Origin: Lineus longissimus
Lineage: Eukaryota; Nemertea; Pilidiophora; Heteronemertea; Lineidae
DNA length: 64,000 nt
NCBI RefSeq assembly: GCF_910592395.1
Contig: NC_088310.1
Location: 317,501 to 381,500 of the forward strand
Direction of reading: 5' to 3'
Shown here: piece after piece, positions 34,929-48,392 of the stretch
Layout of the letters: each line of letters begins with the position of its first letter
Numbering within the stretch: the first letter of the stretch is position 1
The notes under the pieces: model-generated
Seen by the model: the letters and a program-made list of their open reading frames with translations, nothing else
The model's database searches: none
Told to the model about the DNA's origin: nothing
Program-made: the position numbers and the translations under genes

Positions 34929-37105
34929 ATGACGAATCAAGGTCCTGTCAATGCGACGGCGGCGACCAAGTCGCCCGCTGTCGAGACCCTAGAATACATC
35001 TACTGGGTAGCGAGTTACATCTACTACGTGCCGACCGTGATCGGGGTCCCGGGCAACATCATGTCCATCCTGGTCACCATGCAGAAGGACAACCGGCGCA
35101 TCTCCACCAGTGTCTACATGACCGCTCTCGCGGTGGTCGACACCTTGACGCTACTGGTCGGCAACAGCGCAGCACTTGCCTCCTATGGCCCGCTACGAGA
35201 TTGGCTTCATGGTGACATGTCGAAATATTTTGAGTGAGTATTGTGTGTTGTGTCCAGTCACGCTCCATAACGCTGCAACCAACTTCACGGTCTGATTAAA
35301 ATTACTTTACCAATGGGCAATAATAGACTCGACGGAATCCTTAATGACTGGTGAGTTAAGGGGCGAAAAGAACCGAAAGAGTCACCACTTCCTAAAACAT
35401 TTTCATAAAAGATTGCAGCGAATCTCAGTACGGAGTTGTATAGGGTTAACGTTGTCACTTAGTCATGATTCACTTGTCACAAGTTAACTGAATTAGGCTT
35501 GAAAACAAGACGTAAGGGTGAAAAGTGACCCCATGAATCGTATGTAACCCGCTCTTTGGAAATGTTCGTTGTTCGTTCTTCATATCACGCATGAAAAGTG
35601 AACAGGGACACGCTACATGTGAAAACGTGAACTCTATCTCATCGTAGCATAACCTGAGTGTTAATATAAATCCTCGCCGTGATGATGTAGGCCTACTTTG
35701 TTGAAACCTCGCAGCTTACATTTGGAATCGCATAGAAATGGCTAAGAGTTGTGTTTTACCACCTCACTCAAGAGATTCGTGTGCTCATTTGACCATAACT
35801 TCAATTGGGCCGAGCATAGCCCTGACTACGAGTCATCATCATCATCATCATCATTATACGGTCGAATGCCGTGTAGGCCTGTAGGCCTGTATATATGTTG
35901 ATGAAGGAGAATGAGAAGTTCCCTCTCAATCTATTGTTCGTTCACTTATCAGATGTTTACCAGGCCACCTTTTCACCAACGTGATTTGTCTCCCAGGGCA
36001 TGTTGGTACCTCGCCTACACCACCGCCATCTTGTCTGGCTTCTTCCTCATGGAGATGACCATCGACCGCCTCATTGTTGTGCGGTATCCCATGGCGGCGG
36101 CGCGGCTCTGCACCAGCAAGAGGGCAAGGTGGACAGTCCTCATCACCACAGGGGTCATCATGGCGCTCAACGCCAACATGATTTGGATCTTCAAGTATCA
36201 GTACGACCCCGAAACAAGTAAGACAGGGCTACTGGGTGTATGCTGTATAGGGTGTATCAAAAGTGGTATCCAGAGCCGATCTCGATAGTAGGTTAAGGTC
36301 AATGTTAATCAGGGTACTATATTTGTATGTGCCATTGATATGATATGAGTGATGTTGCTAGAGGTACTGTACCACTTGTTGAGTTTAGCATTTAAAAATT
36401 CAACTAACTCTGGGTGGTGATGACCTGTTTTACTTTCTGTTTCTGACTAGCTCAGGCCAAGCAGAAAACACATCAAAAGCTCAGACCCAACTAAGACCCA
36501 TAGTTAGAGTAGTTTGATTTGCGTCAGGCCATATCCGGTACCTAGTTTGATGCAGCAGCGATTTTCTTTTTTGAAACTTTTCAGAAGCTGAGTCTGTGCT
36601 GCCCCACCGACCTGACAGTCCTCAACTAGAAGTATTCGCCTCAATGTTCCAACTGGTATTTGGCACCTTGCTACCATTCTTCGTCATCCTCACTATGAAT
36701 CTCTGGATAATCTACACTGTAAAACAGGCCGCAGCCAAACAACGTCATCTAACGTCAGCAACGAAAACCAGCGGCGATGAGAAACGGAAACAAGAAATGA
36801 GTCATTTGACGCGCATGCTCATTCTAGTCAGTGCCGGGTATGTCGTCTGCTCCATTCCGATGCGAATCGATGAAGTTGTAATGGATTTAGACATCATAAA
36901 AGAAATTTACATTGAAGGGGATGTCTATTGGAACATTCGTTCATTGACTATTTACGTTATTCTTTCTGATTTATGGCTTATGAACTTTGCAGTGAATTTT
37001 TATCTTTATTGCATTGGTGGAAAAAAGTTTAGGAAAGATGCTCTCATGATCTTGAAAGGTCTGGGCAATCCTCGGAAATATAAATTAGCATCTCATTATC
37101 GATAG
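34929..37105 (+). CDS. Class A (rhodopsin-family) GPCR A, peptide-receptor type
   Basis: Exons 34929-35233, 35997-36217 and 36585-37105, 1047 nt, 348 aa. Seven membrane segments can be followed. TM1 contains GVPGNIMSILV, with the conserved GN. TM2 is TALAVVDTLTLLVG, with LAxxD. TM3 is ACWYLAYTTAILSGFFLMEM followed by IDRLIVVRYP. TM5 is QLVFGTLLPFFVILTMNLWI, TM6 LTRMLILVSAGYVVCSIP, and TM7 ends NFAVNFYLYCIGGKKFR. Predicted N-glycosylation (NAT) is near the N-terminus. It should signal through G proteins at the plasma membrane; ligand unknown. Two signature motifs are altered: DRY is DRL, and NPxxY reads NFYLY. GPCR B at 43276-45652 has the same changes and the same intron phases. An ATC microsatellite (35832-35855) and a MITE lie in intron 1. 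Confidence 0.92.
35448..35634 (+). mobile_element. GTTCACGT-family MITE, copy c
   Basis: About 187 bp in intron 1 of GPCR A, from aacgttgtcacttag to gaaaacgtgaactc. It is close in sequence to copies a and d. Confidence 0.8.
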
Positions 37106-37344
37106 ACCAACCATATTTACTGGTCAGAGGAGCAATCTCCTAAACTCGTCATTGGTAACGGGTTGCTTACTGATACTAGCACCGTTCATCAGCGTATTGG
37201 CCTCTTCTGGTTGGTTACTTCCGGTTTGAGAGGCATCAGATGGCGTCCTCTCATTGGCAGATTGGTAAGAGGAGATGAAGCTTTATTTGTTACAAACTTA
37301 TTACGTCAGTTACCAGAACGTTGATATGAGTCTTAATAGATTGA

Positions 37345-37674
37345 TACAGTTGAACCCCAGTAGGCGACCACACCGCTATGACGACCAAGAATCGCCGGTT
37401 CCGAATGGTTTCCTCTCTAAATACCATTACAAGGCCCCCGGTAACACGACCACTGGCCTATTTGGCCGTCCCAATAACCAAATTCACCCCTCTAGCCCGA
37501 CCAAAGGGCCTAATTGACGTGAACTAACTTATGAAAAAGTTCAACAACTTTGGCAGTAAAACTTAATCATGCATTTTGTCCCCGGATATTCAACGTCACT
37601 AACGTGACCACCCCGGTAACGCGACCATTCAACCTGTGTCCCATGAGTGGTCGTGTTACCGGTGTTGCACTGTA
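37345..37674. mobile_element. Pogo/Tigger-like MITE, copy 2
   Basis: 330 bp, starting tacagttgaaccccagtagg and ending ggtgttgcactgta, flanked by TA. It is collinear with copy 1 at 25891-26249 (shared ctatgacgaccaagaatcgc and gaccaaagggcctaattg). It lies 240 bp past the GPCR A stop. Its ends are more diverged than those of copy 1. Confidence 0.75.
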
Positions 37675-40600
37675 TATATTCCTTTTTGGCCAATCGATAA
37701 TCCTAAAATCAGTTGCATAAAACAGAAACAATAAAAGAAAGACTGGGAAACACTATTGAGGTTTCACTATAGCAACTGTTTTAATCCTGGATTTGCCCAA
37801 CTTTCTACGGCCATGAACACCTCATGTTTTAACATTGTGCTGGATGTAGACAAGTTGGGGCGAGCCATCGCTACAACACCTGCTAGAACAGACGGTGCCA
37901 CAACAAAGATACACCTATCGGCGACTTCGTGTAACTTCATCTGGCCCACCTGTCTTAACAATATCATACGCGATGAGTTGTCAACCATGACCGATGGTTT
38001 GAGCACACAGAAGCAGCCCATCCGGACTATGACGACCACACCCCCAAGAATCCCGGCCGTTAAACGAGTTTCACCGCCTATCTTCTTCACCACATTTGAT
38101 GATAATGTTTTATCGCGATAAATCATCTTTTATCAGACAAAATTGTTAGAATCTGAAACCAGGTAAGCCATGCAAATGCCACCTCGTCTCCAGGCTACTG
38201 AATTAGTTCGTTTGTAAGCAACTCAATGTCATTATGCTTTTCCTGAGATCTGGGGACGACGATATGAACTTTTTTCTTCAGCAGACTCTGTACGATCCTT
38301 GAGCCAATTTAGAGTTATTAGTTGGTGATTTTTCGCGTGAATAGTTGCGACATTACCTTTCCTGATGAGCGCTCACATCCCTATTAGCTCCCCGGCGATA
38401 CTCCACTCCACTAATAACTGTTCATTCAAGCCAATTCTGGCGCACTTCAAACCCGTATTGTTTATCTAAATGCTAATAAATGATTAGCAAATTATTTGGA
38501 AATGAGCAGCGGCTAACGTGATAAGGCATGGTATTGGTAGCTAGTGAGGCGAGAGGCGCGACACGCCGATAAATTGGCTGAGATGGAGACATAATGAGGC
38601 AAACGCGTCAACCACGAACGATTTCATTATTTTGCATGTGTTACGATATTTCGCGGCAAAACAGCAGCAAATGAGTTTGCAGGTGAGCGAGGAAGGTGTT
38701 TATCGATGAGTTTGCATGCGGACAACGAACTTGGTTCACATGCATTGATATTTACCTCAATCAAAGGATTTGCCGTCACTACATATGATGTATAGAATTC
38801 CTGATTTTTCCAATCACGACACTCACAACACTCGACTATTCTCTCGCATTAAGTTAGCAAGAAATTATTTATTTTCTTCTCGCTCCCCTTTCATCTGAAA
38901 CTTGTGATCGATCACACAAAATTTCGAAGATATAATAACGATATGTCATACTCTGATGTTCGACCAAAAAGAGTTATTTTGCAGTCAACAAGCTCTTGAT
39001 TGTTCGGAAAGAAGATGTCGCCAGATACACTACATGAAGATTGCTCTGTTCATTACTTAACTATTCTCTGACATTGACTGTGACTACACTCTCTCGGAGT
39101 CTGCATTGTGGTTGATAAAAAGCTACAGTTGCGTTAGAAATGTTCTCTGCAGCCTTGCCTGACCACACGACGCTGCCGGAAGATAGCCTAAACGCCGCTA
39201 CAAATTATTGCTCTTAACCTCAAAGTGGCTACTTTCAATAAACTCTATTGAAGTGATATGAATATCGTACAGGGACGCCCAACAGGTCCAGTGGGTCATG
39301 AAAGAGCCACGACTTGGTGGACAATTAGAGGCGATGATTACACGGGTTGGTCGTTAGTGCACTGCAGGACTCCACACCCGCCGGTCACGAGCAGCGAGCT
39401 AATTCTAACGTGAGTCATGGACTGGAATTAACTCGTTTAAACACAAAGAATTCTTGAGATTGAAACGAGAAAATTACAGACCAGGTTTGCCTTTTATTCT
39501 TTGAGGGTAAACCGGTGATTACACCTTGAGTGAAACTGACAGGCACATAGTTGTACCCGATGTTGGTACACTCTTCTCTACCCACTTTTGGAACGTTCTG
39601 TCGTAAACGACCACATACATTCTTCTTTAAAACGCCTGTCTCAAGAACTGACTTGTCACCTTCCACAAAAACCCAATACCCGACAATCTCACTGACATAT
39701 GTTTGCTTTCAACCAAGACATTTCTCGCTATACAGCGCAACTGACATCATCAGAGGCTGGATATCATGAATAGCAACTTGAGCGGTCCTCGTCTCTCGCT
39801 ATTGTATGCTTGAGTGGCCCGACTATTATTGAAATTATCCCACAGAATCCACCGGCGGCGGAAAATACGGCGAATTAGGTGAAAGTTGGCTTTGGAGAGA
39901 CCTGTATTACTACCTAGCCATCCTTTTGCTCATTATTCCTTAATATATTTATTTTTCTAATTTCTTGCCAATTTGTTGGTGATTCTTGCCCCGGGCGCAT
40001 CTCGCGCCACTTCAATCACAGCTAACGACTCTTTTCATAACATAAAAGCCAATCATATTCATAGCTATTTATAGTCCACTTTCTACTTCCGAGCGGCTCC
40101 TTATCGGCCAATCATAACCATAATTTCTATGCTAGCTTTTACGCCTAAATAGCGCGACTCTTAGCCAAATAGCGGGACTTAAGCCAGTCTGATTCGGGTG
40201 TGGAACTACAAGAAACTGATCGGAAGGTTGCGTATAGCAAGAGACAAGTCAATGATAGCGGTTACAAAGGAAAATACACAATTTTTCCTTTCTTTTGCTC
40301 CTTCTTTGGAAATAAAAAGTAATCTTCAAACATTTATGTCAACATGGAAAGTAGAATATCTATCGAAAGGAACAAAATCATCAGATTGAAACACTTTCGC
40401 TCGTTCAAAATGTGAACTGCACTTTTCGAAGTAACATCCTAATACGCTAAGCTTATGACTGGATGGTTTTGTAACTGTTTTACTAAGGGTATTACATTAA
40501 GTTGTGCCCAAAAAGCTTCTTCATGACTATCGGCCCGGTAGGATGTCTTCGTCTTGACATTCAACGACAATCTCATTTATTGATTGTTTGTGGACAAAAC

Positions 40601-40749
40601 TTCAACATTTCAAATCTCGGGACTCATCATCAGGACGGTCTTTTAGGAACCCACGATGTCTTCAAAGAGGGCAGATTGACCGATCATCGTGGATAAAGTT
40701 TCAACGTTTCGTTGCTGGTGAGGAAAGCATTTTCAGGACTGTAGCAAGA
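37675..40749. other. Intergenic interval upstream of the homeobox gene
   Basis: AATAAA near 37729 could serve GPCR A. A segment at 37756-38126 is open on both strands but matches no known family. The rest (38.2-40.7 kb) is AT-rich with no exon recognised. As the upstream region of a homeobox gene it is a reasonable place for enhancers, which cannot be seen by eye. Confidence 0.35.
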
Positions 40750-43114
<2,365 letters not shown>

Positions 43115-43275
43115 ACTGAACTTTTCAAAAAGGAGTATCGTAGAACCTTGCTTTGCGCGAAGTGGACGCCTTTGATTGTTACGTGCGCGGACCCTTTTGG
43201 GCCCCTGATGTTGTTCATTCTCTGCCCATCATGCCAGGTGCCTTCGTGTACTCGCCACTCTCGTTTGCTATTCAC

Positions 43276-45652
43276 CTATTTGTTGTTGATTTGACATTTG
43301 AGCAGCCTTCTGACGTCTGCTCGATATTTTTTCCCGCCACCGATACAATAGAGGTAGAAATTGATGGCATAATTCCAATGCCAGATTTCAAGGAATATGT
43401 AAGTTTCTAAAAAATAACGAACTTCCCAGTATTTGATGTGCATTTTGTAAATATCCTGTATTACCGGGATTGACGTAATAAGTGTATGAAGTCGATACGG
43501 AACTGACGTCACGATAAAAGCTAAACAAACGAGGATCAACATCCGGGTCAGATGCCGCGTTTCCTTCCCTTGAATCTTTGCGACATCTTCCGACACGCCC
43601 ATTTTCGTCCGTCTGCTGGAGGCTGACCGAAGGGTCACGATGATCCATAGGTTGCAGAAGACGATAATGACAAAAGGGGCGACGCTACCGAAGACGAGAT
43701 GGTACATGTGGACAAGGGTCTCTAATTCTGGATATCCAGGAATTACTGGGTCTAGATATAAAACCCTTTCTGAAATTATATTCCATAACATTTGAATGAC
43801 GAGAGCCAAACGACATGTGAGCCACATAATTTTAGAAATGCTACATCAAAATGATAGCAATAGATAGGGCTAGTTTATCTGTGTAACCATCTGAGGGTCT
43901 AGATACATGTGACGTTTTGGTCTGAGAGCCAAAACGACATATGTACAAAAAACGCTCCAGGTGGAATTATTCAAGAATCATGGGTGATGTAACTTGAAAG
44001 GTAGAGTAGCTTATTCAGTACTAATGCAAACCACGTTGGATGCTGGCAAAGCCCTTTAACGACAACATTATAGGCCTGTGCTGGACAGTTTCAACTGCAC
44101 AATACTTGCCTTCTTCACCTACTGTCTTCTTAAAAACAAAGAATACATGAAGATCGAGCCCTAACACCACCGCTACACTGATAGCAATAACCCAAATGGC
44201 TTTCCTCGGCGTACACCTTTGCTTTGCTGCGAGCGGAAATCTGACCGCGATGAGACGATCTATGGACATAAAGGTGAGAAACAGTCCTGAGAGAATGGCC
44301 GTTGAATAGGCTACGAAATATACACATCTGAAAAAGCAAGTATTAAGTTCCAGGTAAAGGCTAAGCTCGACTATCTTATCGCCCAAGAAGCGTGCATCGC
44401 CTGATTGCTGGAGTAGCCGGCATGAAGAAGTTAGGTGTCCTCACGACACGGGAGCAATTGAAACAAAATATAGGTTATCCTGAAACTTCATCTATAAAAA
44501 CTGTGAGCAGATGAAAAGAGGAATTTTAAAAAAGCCTATTTCCGATGACCTAACCATGTTATCGATGGATGACGACTTTAGTTGCCTACCGGTATCGTTT
44601 TCGAATCGCCAGCGGGCACCCGGTTGCCTGCAGAGTCGACAACGACAGACGGCCGGCTATCGAAATCGATTCTCCCCCGTCCCAAGTTGAGCCCTGACAT
44701 GCACGACTGTTGATCATACCACAGCGATATACCATCTGTCATGTCTGTCGCATGACCAGATCAACAAGTCTACATGAAAAGCTGCTTTTGATTTTTTCCA
44801 CAGAGCGATTGGGTCTACGGCTGTGACGTGAAGTTGAGCATCTGCGACGAAATAAGACAATTTTACCCAAATTGAATATTCGTGTTCCCTTTTTTCTAAC
44901 TTATCACGATAGCTTAGTGGTAAGGCCGGGGTTATATAGCGTTCACGTGGTCACTTGTCATGATTCACTTGTCACGAGTTAACTGAATTAGGATTGAAAA
45001 CAAGACGAGAGGGTGAAGAGTGGCCTCGTGAATCGTATGTAACCCGCTCTTTGGAAATGACTTGTTTGTTCTTCATATCACACATGAAAAGTGAACAGTG
45101 ACATGTTACATGTGAAGACGTGAACTCTATCTCATCGCAGCCGAAGGGCCGGACTCGTGAGGGGAAGGTTCGAAACCCGCCCCGGTTGACAATCTGCCTT
45201 CTTTCCAGACATGGCCAGGTTCCTCTGGAGTTAGAGGTAGGAGTTTTAAGTAAAGATATCTGCCCGATCGTTATTTTCATCAAATAGGAATTTGCTGTGT
45301 ATACTCACTGAAACTGGAATTCGCTCACGGGATTAGTTACCCAGAACAACTGTGGGAATATCACTATCACTGCGATTAAAAGTAGGCTGTCTACGACGGC
45401 TAAACCAGCCATGTATATACAGGTCGAAAACCTTCTGTTAGTCTTTGATAAACAGATCATAAATGATAGCGTATTCCCTGGTATTCCAAAAACACACGTA
45501 ATTATCCAAAAATATTTAGTGAAGAAGTTGAGTACCGATGTCATTCGGGACAACTCTCCTGTCGTTGGTTGTGATAGTGATTGTTCGAGTGTCTCTGGTT
45601 GTGACGACTCCATTAAGGCAGTCACAGTCCCGTTGATTACGTGATCCGCCAT
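43276..45652 (-). CDS. Class A (rhodopsin-family) GPCR B, paralogue of GPCR A
   Basis: Exons on the minus strand: 45309-45652, 44110-44327 and 43276-43769, 1056 nt, 351 aa. The frame only works if intron 2 uses a GC-AG boundary (donor gcaagt). TM1 has FGIPGNTLSFMI and TM2 MAGLAVVDSLLLIA. TM3 is CVYFVAYSTAILSGLFLTFM followed by SIDRLIAVRFP. TM5 is HLVFGSVAPFVIIVFCNLWI, TM6 LTRMLILVCLAFIVTSVPYR, and TM7 ends YAINFYLYCIGGGKKYR. N-glycosylation (NGT) is predicted at residue 7. Intron positions and phases match GPCR A, so the two arose by duplication with inversion. DRL replaces DRY and NFYLY replaces NPxxY, as in GPCR A. The ligand is unknown; a neuropeptide is plausible. Confidence 0.9.
44905..45185 (+). 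repeat. tRNA-derived repeat split by a MITE
   Basis: A tRNA-like A box tagcttagtgg (44910-44920) and B box ggttcgaaacc (45168-45178) are separated by MITE copy d. Without the MITE the boxes would be about 70 bp apart, within the range of tRNA-derived SINEs. It is unlikely to be a working tRNA gene. Confidence 0.5.
44941..45127 (+). mobile_element. GTTCACGT-family MITE, copy d
   Basis: 187 bp from gttcacgtggtcacttgtca to catgtgaagacgtgaact. It is the clearest pair of inverted ends in the family. It lies in intron 1 of GPCR B and inside a tRNA-like repeat. Confidence 0.82.
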
Positions 45653-47019
45653 TTTGTGTCAAGCCTTGCCGTCTGCAAACAAGGGTTTTCACAACAATAT
45701 CTAACACTGCCGGACAGTCACCAACCTTCTGTGGCGGTGTTGAACGGAATAGGAAAATAACGTTCCTCCTCTACATTTCATTCCGCATGGCTGTCTCAGT
45801 CCAGTTCAACATAATTGAGATGTTCCTTACATTGCAGCAATACAATAACCATATCGATCCATCGTTCACCCTGCTCAAACGGCTGAAAACTGGAGTGCCA
45901 CTTTAATCATCCAATATCATGCAAATTTGGACATCGTCATACTAACACTGTCGAGCACTTTGAGTCGTGTCAACCTAGAAGTCAATGCTTCGAACCGTCC
46001 TCCGGTGATGCCCGCCTCGATCGCCTCATGAATACTTGACCTGCTCTCAGGCTGGAGTAGGATTCACGTTGTCACTTGTCATGTTTAAACTGACTTAGGC
46101 TTGAAAACACGACGTGAGGGTGAAAGTTGACATCGTGAGTCGTCCCGTATGAAATGACTTGTTCGTTCTTCATGCCACGCGTGAAAAATGAAGGCGGTGA
46201 CATGTTACACCTGAAAACATGAAAATAATATAATCGTGGCCTGAGCGAGGATTGAAAGTACCGGTATATGCTTTAGTGAACTGGCTCGAGCACGCTCCAT
46301 CTCCCAGCATGCTGTATGAGTAACCTTACATCTCTCACTTCTAAATCCGCGGCCTATGCGTCCGAATTGCCTCCAGCGTTTAATAATTGCCTTAGTCCGT
46401 CTGATAGCAGTATGTTATTAGTGTTATTAGAATTTGATGCAACATAATTTTTGAATTAATAATGATGATAATTACGTAATCACTTGTATATACATTCTTT
46501 TCATGCAGTGTCGGTAGTTTAACCCCTTCGTCAGGTGTGAGATGGGCGCGGGCGTGGTCGAATATCAATTTCTCTTTGACCCTGCGTGTTTGGGGCATGT
46601 CTTATGAACCGAAGGCCAGTTTCCTTTTGCTGGCTGTTATCCACCGGTCGTTCCGTTCGTGCTACGGCGATTTTCAAATGTGCAACTTTGGACAAGCCGA
46701 GGGTACTTTTCAGGCATCGCTCGGCATTCTCAAGGTGTCGGGGAAGATGGTGCTGTTGATGACATTACTTTCTGTAGATACAGGTCTGGACGTGCTAGCT
46801 CTGTCATTCGAGAGTCGGCTAGCGGCCTAATAAATAAAGTCACTGGAGTCGCGGTCAGTTGAGAGCGCGACAGAATGCGCTCGTTTTGTAGGCCTAGTCA
46901 CAACGCGTTTATTCCGCTGATTGTGAATTTGTCCCAACCTGATGGAGGCGTTGTAATGAACCAAATCAGCGCCTCTAGTGTCGATTTGATGAGGTACATG
47001 ATCGTATAGAAGACGTAAG
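45653..47019. other. Upstream flank of GPCR B and intergenic interval
   Basis: Contains MITE copy e (46062-46223). No exon, TATA box or RNA gene was recognised. Confidence 0.4.
46062..46223 (+). mobile_element. GTTCACGT-family MITE, copy e
   Basis: About 162 bp from attcacgttgtcacttgtca to ctgaaaacatgaaa. It has the shared core gaaatgacttgttcgttctt, with an internal deletion near the gttaactga block. Confidence 0.7.
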
Positions 47020-47730
47020 CATGGGAGAAATGTCGATAGAAACTGCTATGAGGTTGTTGCATTGATCTTTACCGATAGTCACAACAAGACTGTGTCGTCC
47101 ATGACAGCTCGCCGTCTTGGCGACACAGTGGGCGTCTTGAGACAATCACAACCAGACTAAATCGATCGGTCATTGCAGCTGCTCCACCGTCTTGCCGACG
47201 TTGGTAAGAGATACGAGACAGAACCACAGGCTGAATTGAACCTGCTGGCTACAATGGCCCGTCTTTCCCATACGATGTGAGAGATGAGCCTGCCATCAAG
47301 TCAAGCCCAACAACTCCCCCAACGTCTTGCAATCACGATGATAATCATAAAGTTTGATAAGTGCTCTGTTCATACTTCGTCACAACCAGTAGCCTTGAAG
47401 AGACAACATTCATCCGTTTAGGGGCCGCCGCCTCCGTCATGCCAACATGGTGGTAGAGATGGACTTGACACAACCAGACTCGAATCGGCCGGGGGAATTG
47501 GGCCTGGCTGTTCAATTTGTAAGGCCGACACGGCGACAGAGAGGAGACTACCGAACGGTACCTGGCTGCCCAGCCGTCTTGTCAACACTATGAGTAAGAT
47601 GCAGTCGGAACAACATCGAATTGCGTCTTGCCAACCCAAGTGACAGTGATAAGAGTCACAACCAAACCGAAATGGTCGTGGCATCTCCACTGTTTTGCCA
47701 GCACGGTAAGAGAGATGAAACATTTGAATC
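47020..47730 (+). repeat. Old, degenerate minisatellite
   Basis: About ten highly diverged copies of the 68-bp unit found at 53.7-55.2 kb. Recognisable pieces are gctgctccaccgtcttgccg, caacatggtggtagagatgg and gtcacaaccagactaaatcg. Boundaries are approximate. Confidence 0.55.
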
Positions 47731-47856
47731 AGGACGCATCCATTCTGACCTAGGGATACCGTTTGCGTAAATCTAGACATTTGGAGAGGCGGGTGCCGCC
47801 AGGATGCTTTAGTTCTAGCTCTGAAGACAAGGTAGTTGCAATAATCACGTGGTAGT

Positions 47857-47930
47857 AAGGACGTCACAACCTATCAACAGGGTGGCTCAGCCTAAGGACG
47901 TCACAACCTATCAACAGGGTGGCTCAGCCT
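47857..47930 (+). repeat. 37-bp tandem duplication
   Basis: Two identical head-to-tail units starting aaggacgtcacaacctatca and ending ggtggctcagcct. Confidence 0.95.
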
Positions 47931-48249
47931 TCAGCATGTATAAAAGATTGTCATAACCAATTGATAGTTCATTCACCATGCAGATGACGCAACAGAATAC
48001 AGTCGATCATAAAGGTGTCATCCTATTTACAGTGGGTTGTCTTCACCCTCACTTGACTGTATCAAAGAACCTGATACGACATGTCCTATTTTTGACTCCG
48101 CATTAAGGTCATTCAAGATCAAATCAGATCACATTTACGGGGAAAGGCAATCAAAGCCTCAAGGAACATATGAGGGCTTTCCTTTTTGAAGACAGCTCAA
48201 CTATACAAGGACGGGTAAAAAAACAAGAAAAGAAAATATTGTCACCATT

Positions 48250-48255
48250 TTTATT
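48250..48255 (-). promoter_or_regulatory. Poly(A) signal of the ANGEL-like gene
   Basis: TTTATT on + (AATAAA on minus), about 140 bp past the stop codon. Confidence 0.55.
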
Positions 48256-48392
48256 AAAGACGTAAAAGATGTAAAACCAGTGTTGCTTGTAGAAATCTTT
48301 TTCAGTAAAATAACCATCAACAAGATTGAAATTTGAACAAAGCTGTCTCAAGCAGCGACCAACTATGGCAAAGTCTAACTGGATGGATCGAC

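Noticed and set aside
44104-44105. GT donor (gtattg) for GPCR B intron 2
   Set aside because: Gives phase 2 and a frame break in exon 3; the GC donor gives the phase found in GPCR A.
44905-45185. A functional tRNA gene
   Set aside because: The boxes are separated by an inserted MITE and no cloverleaf can be drawn.
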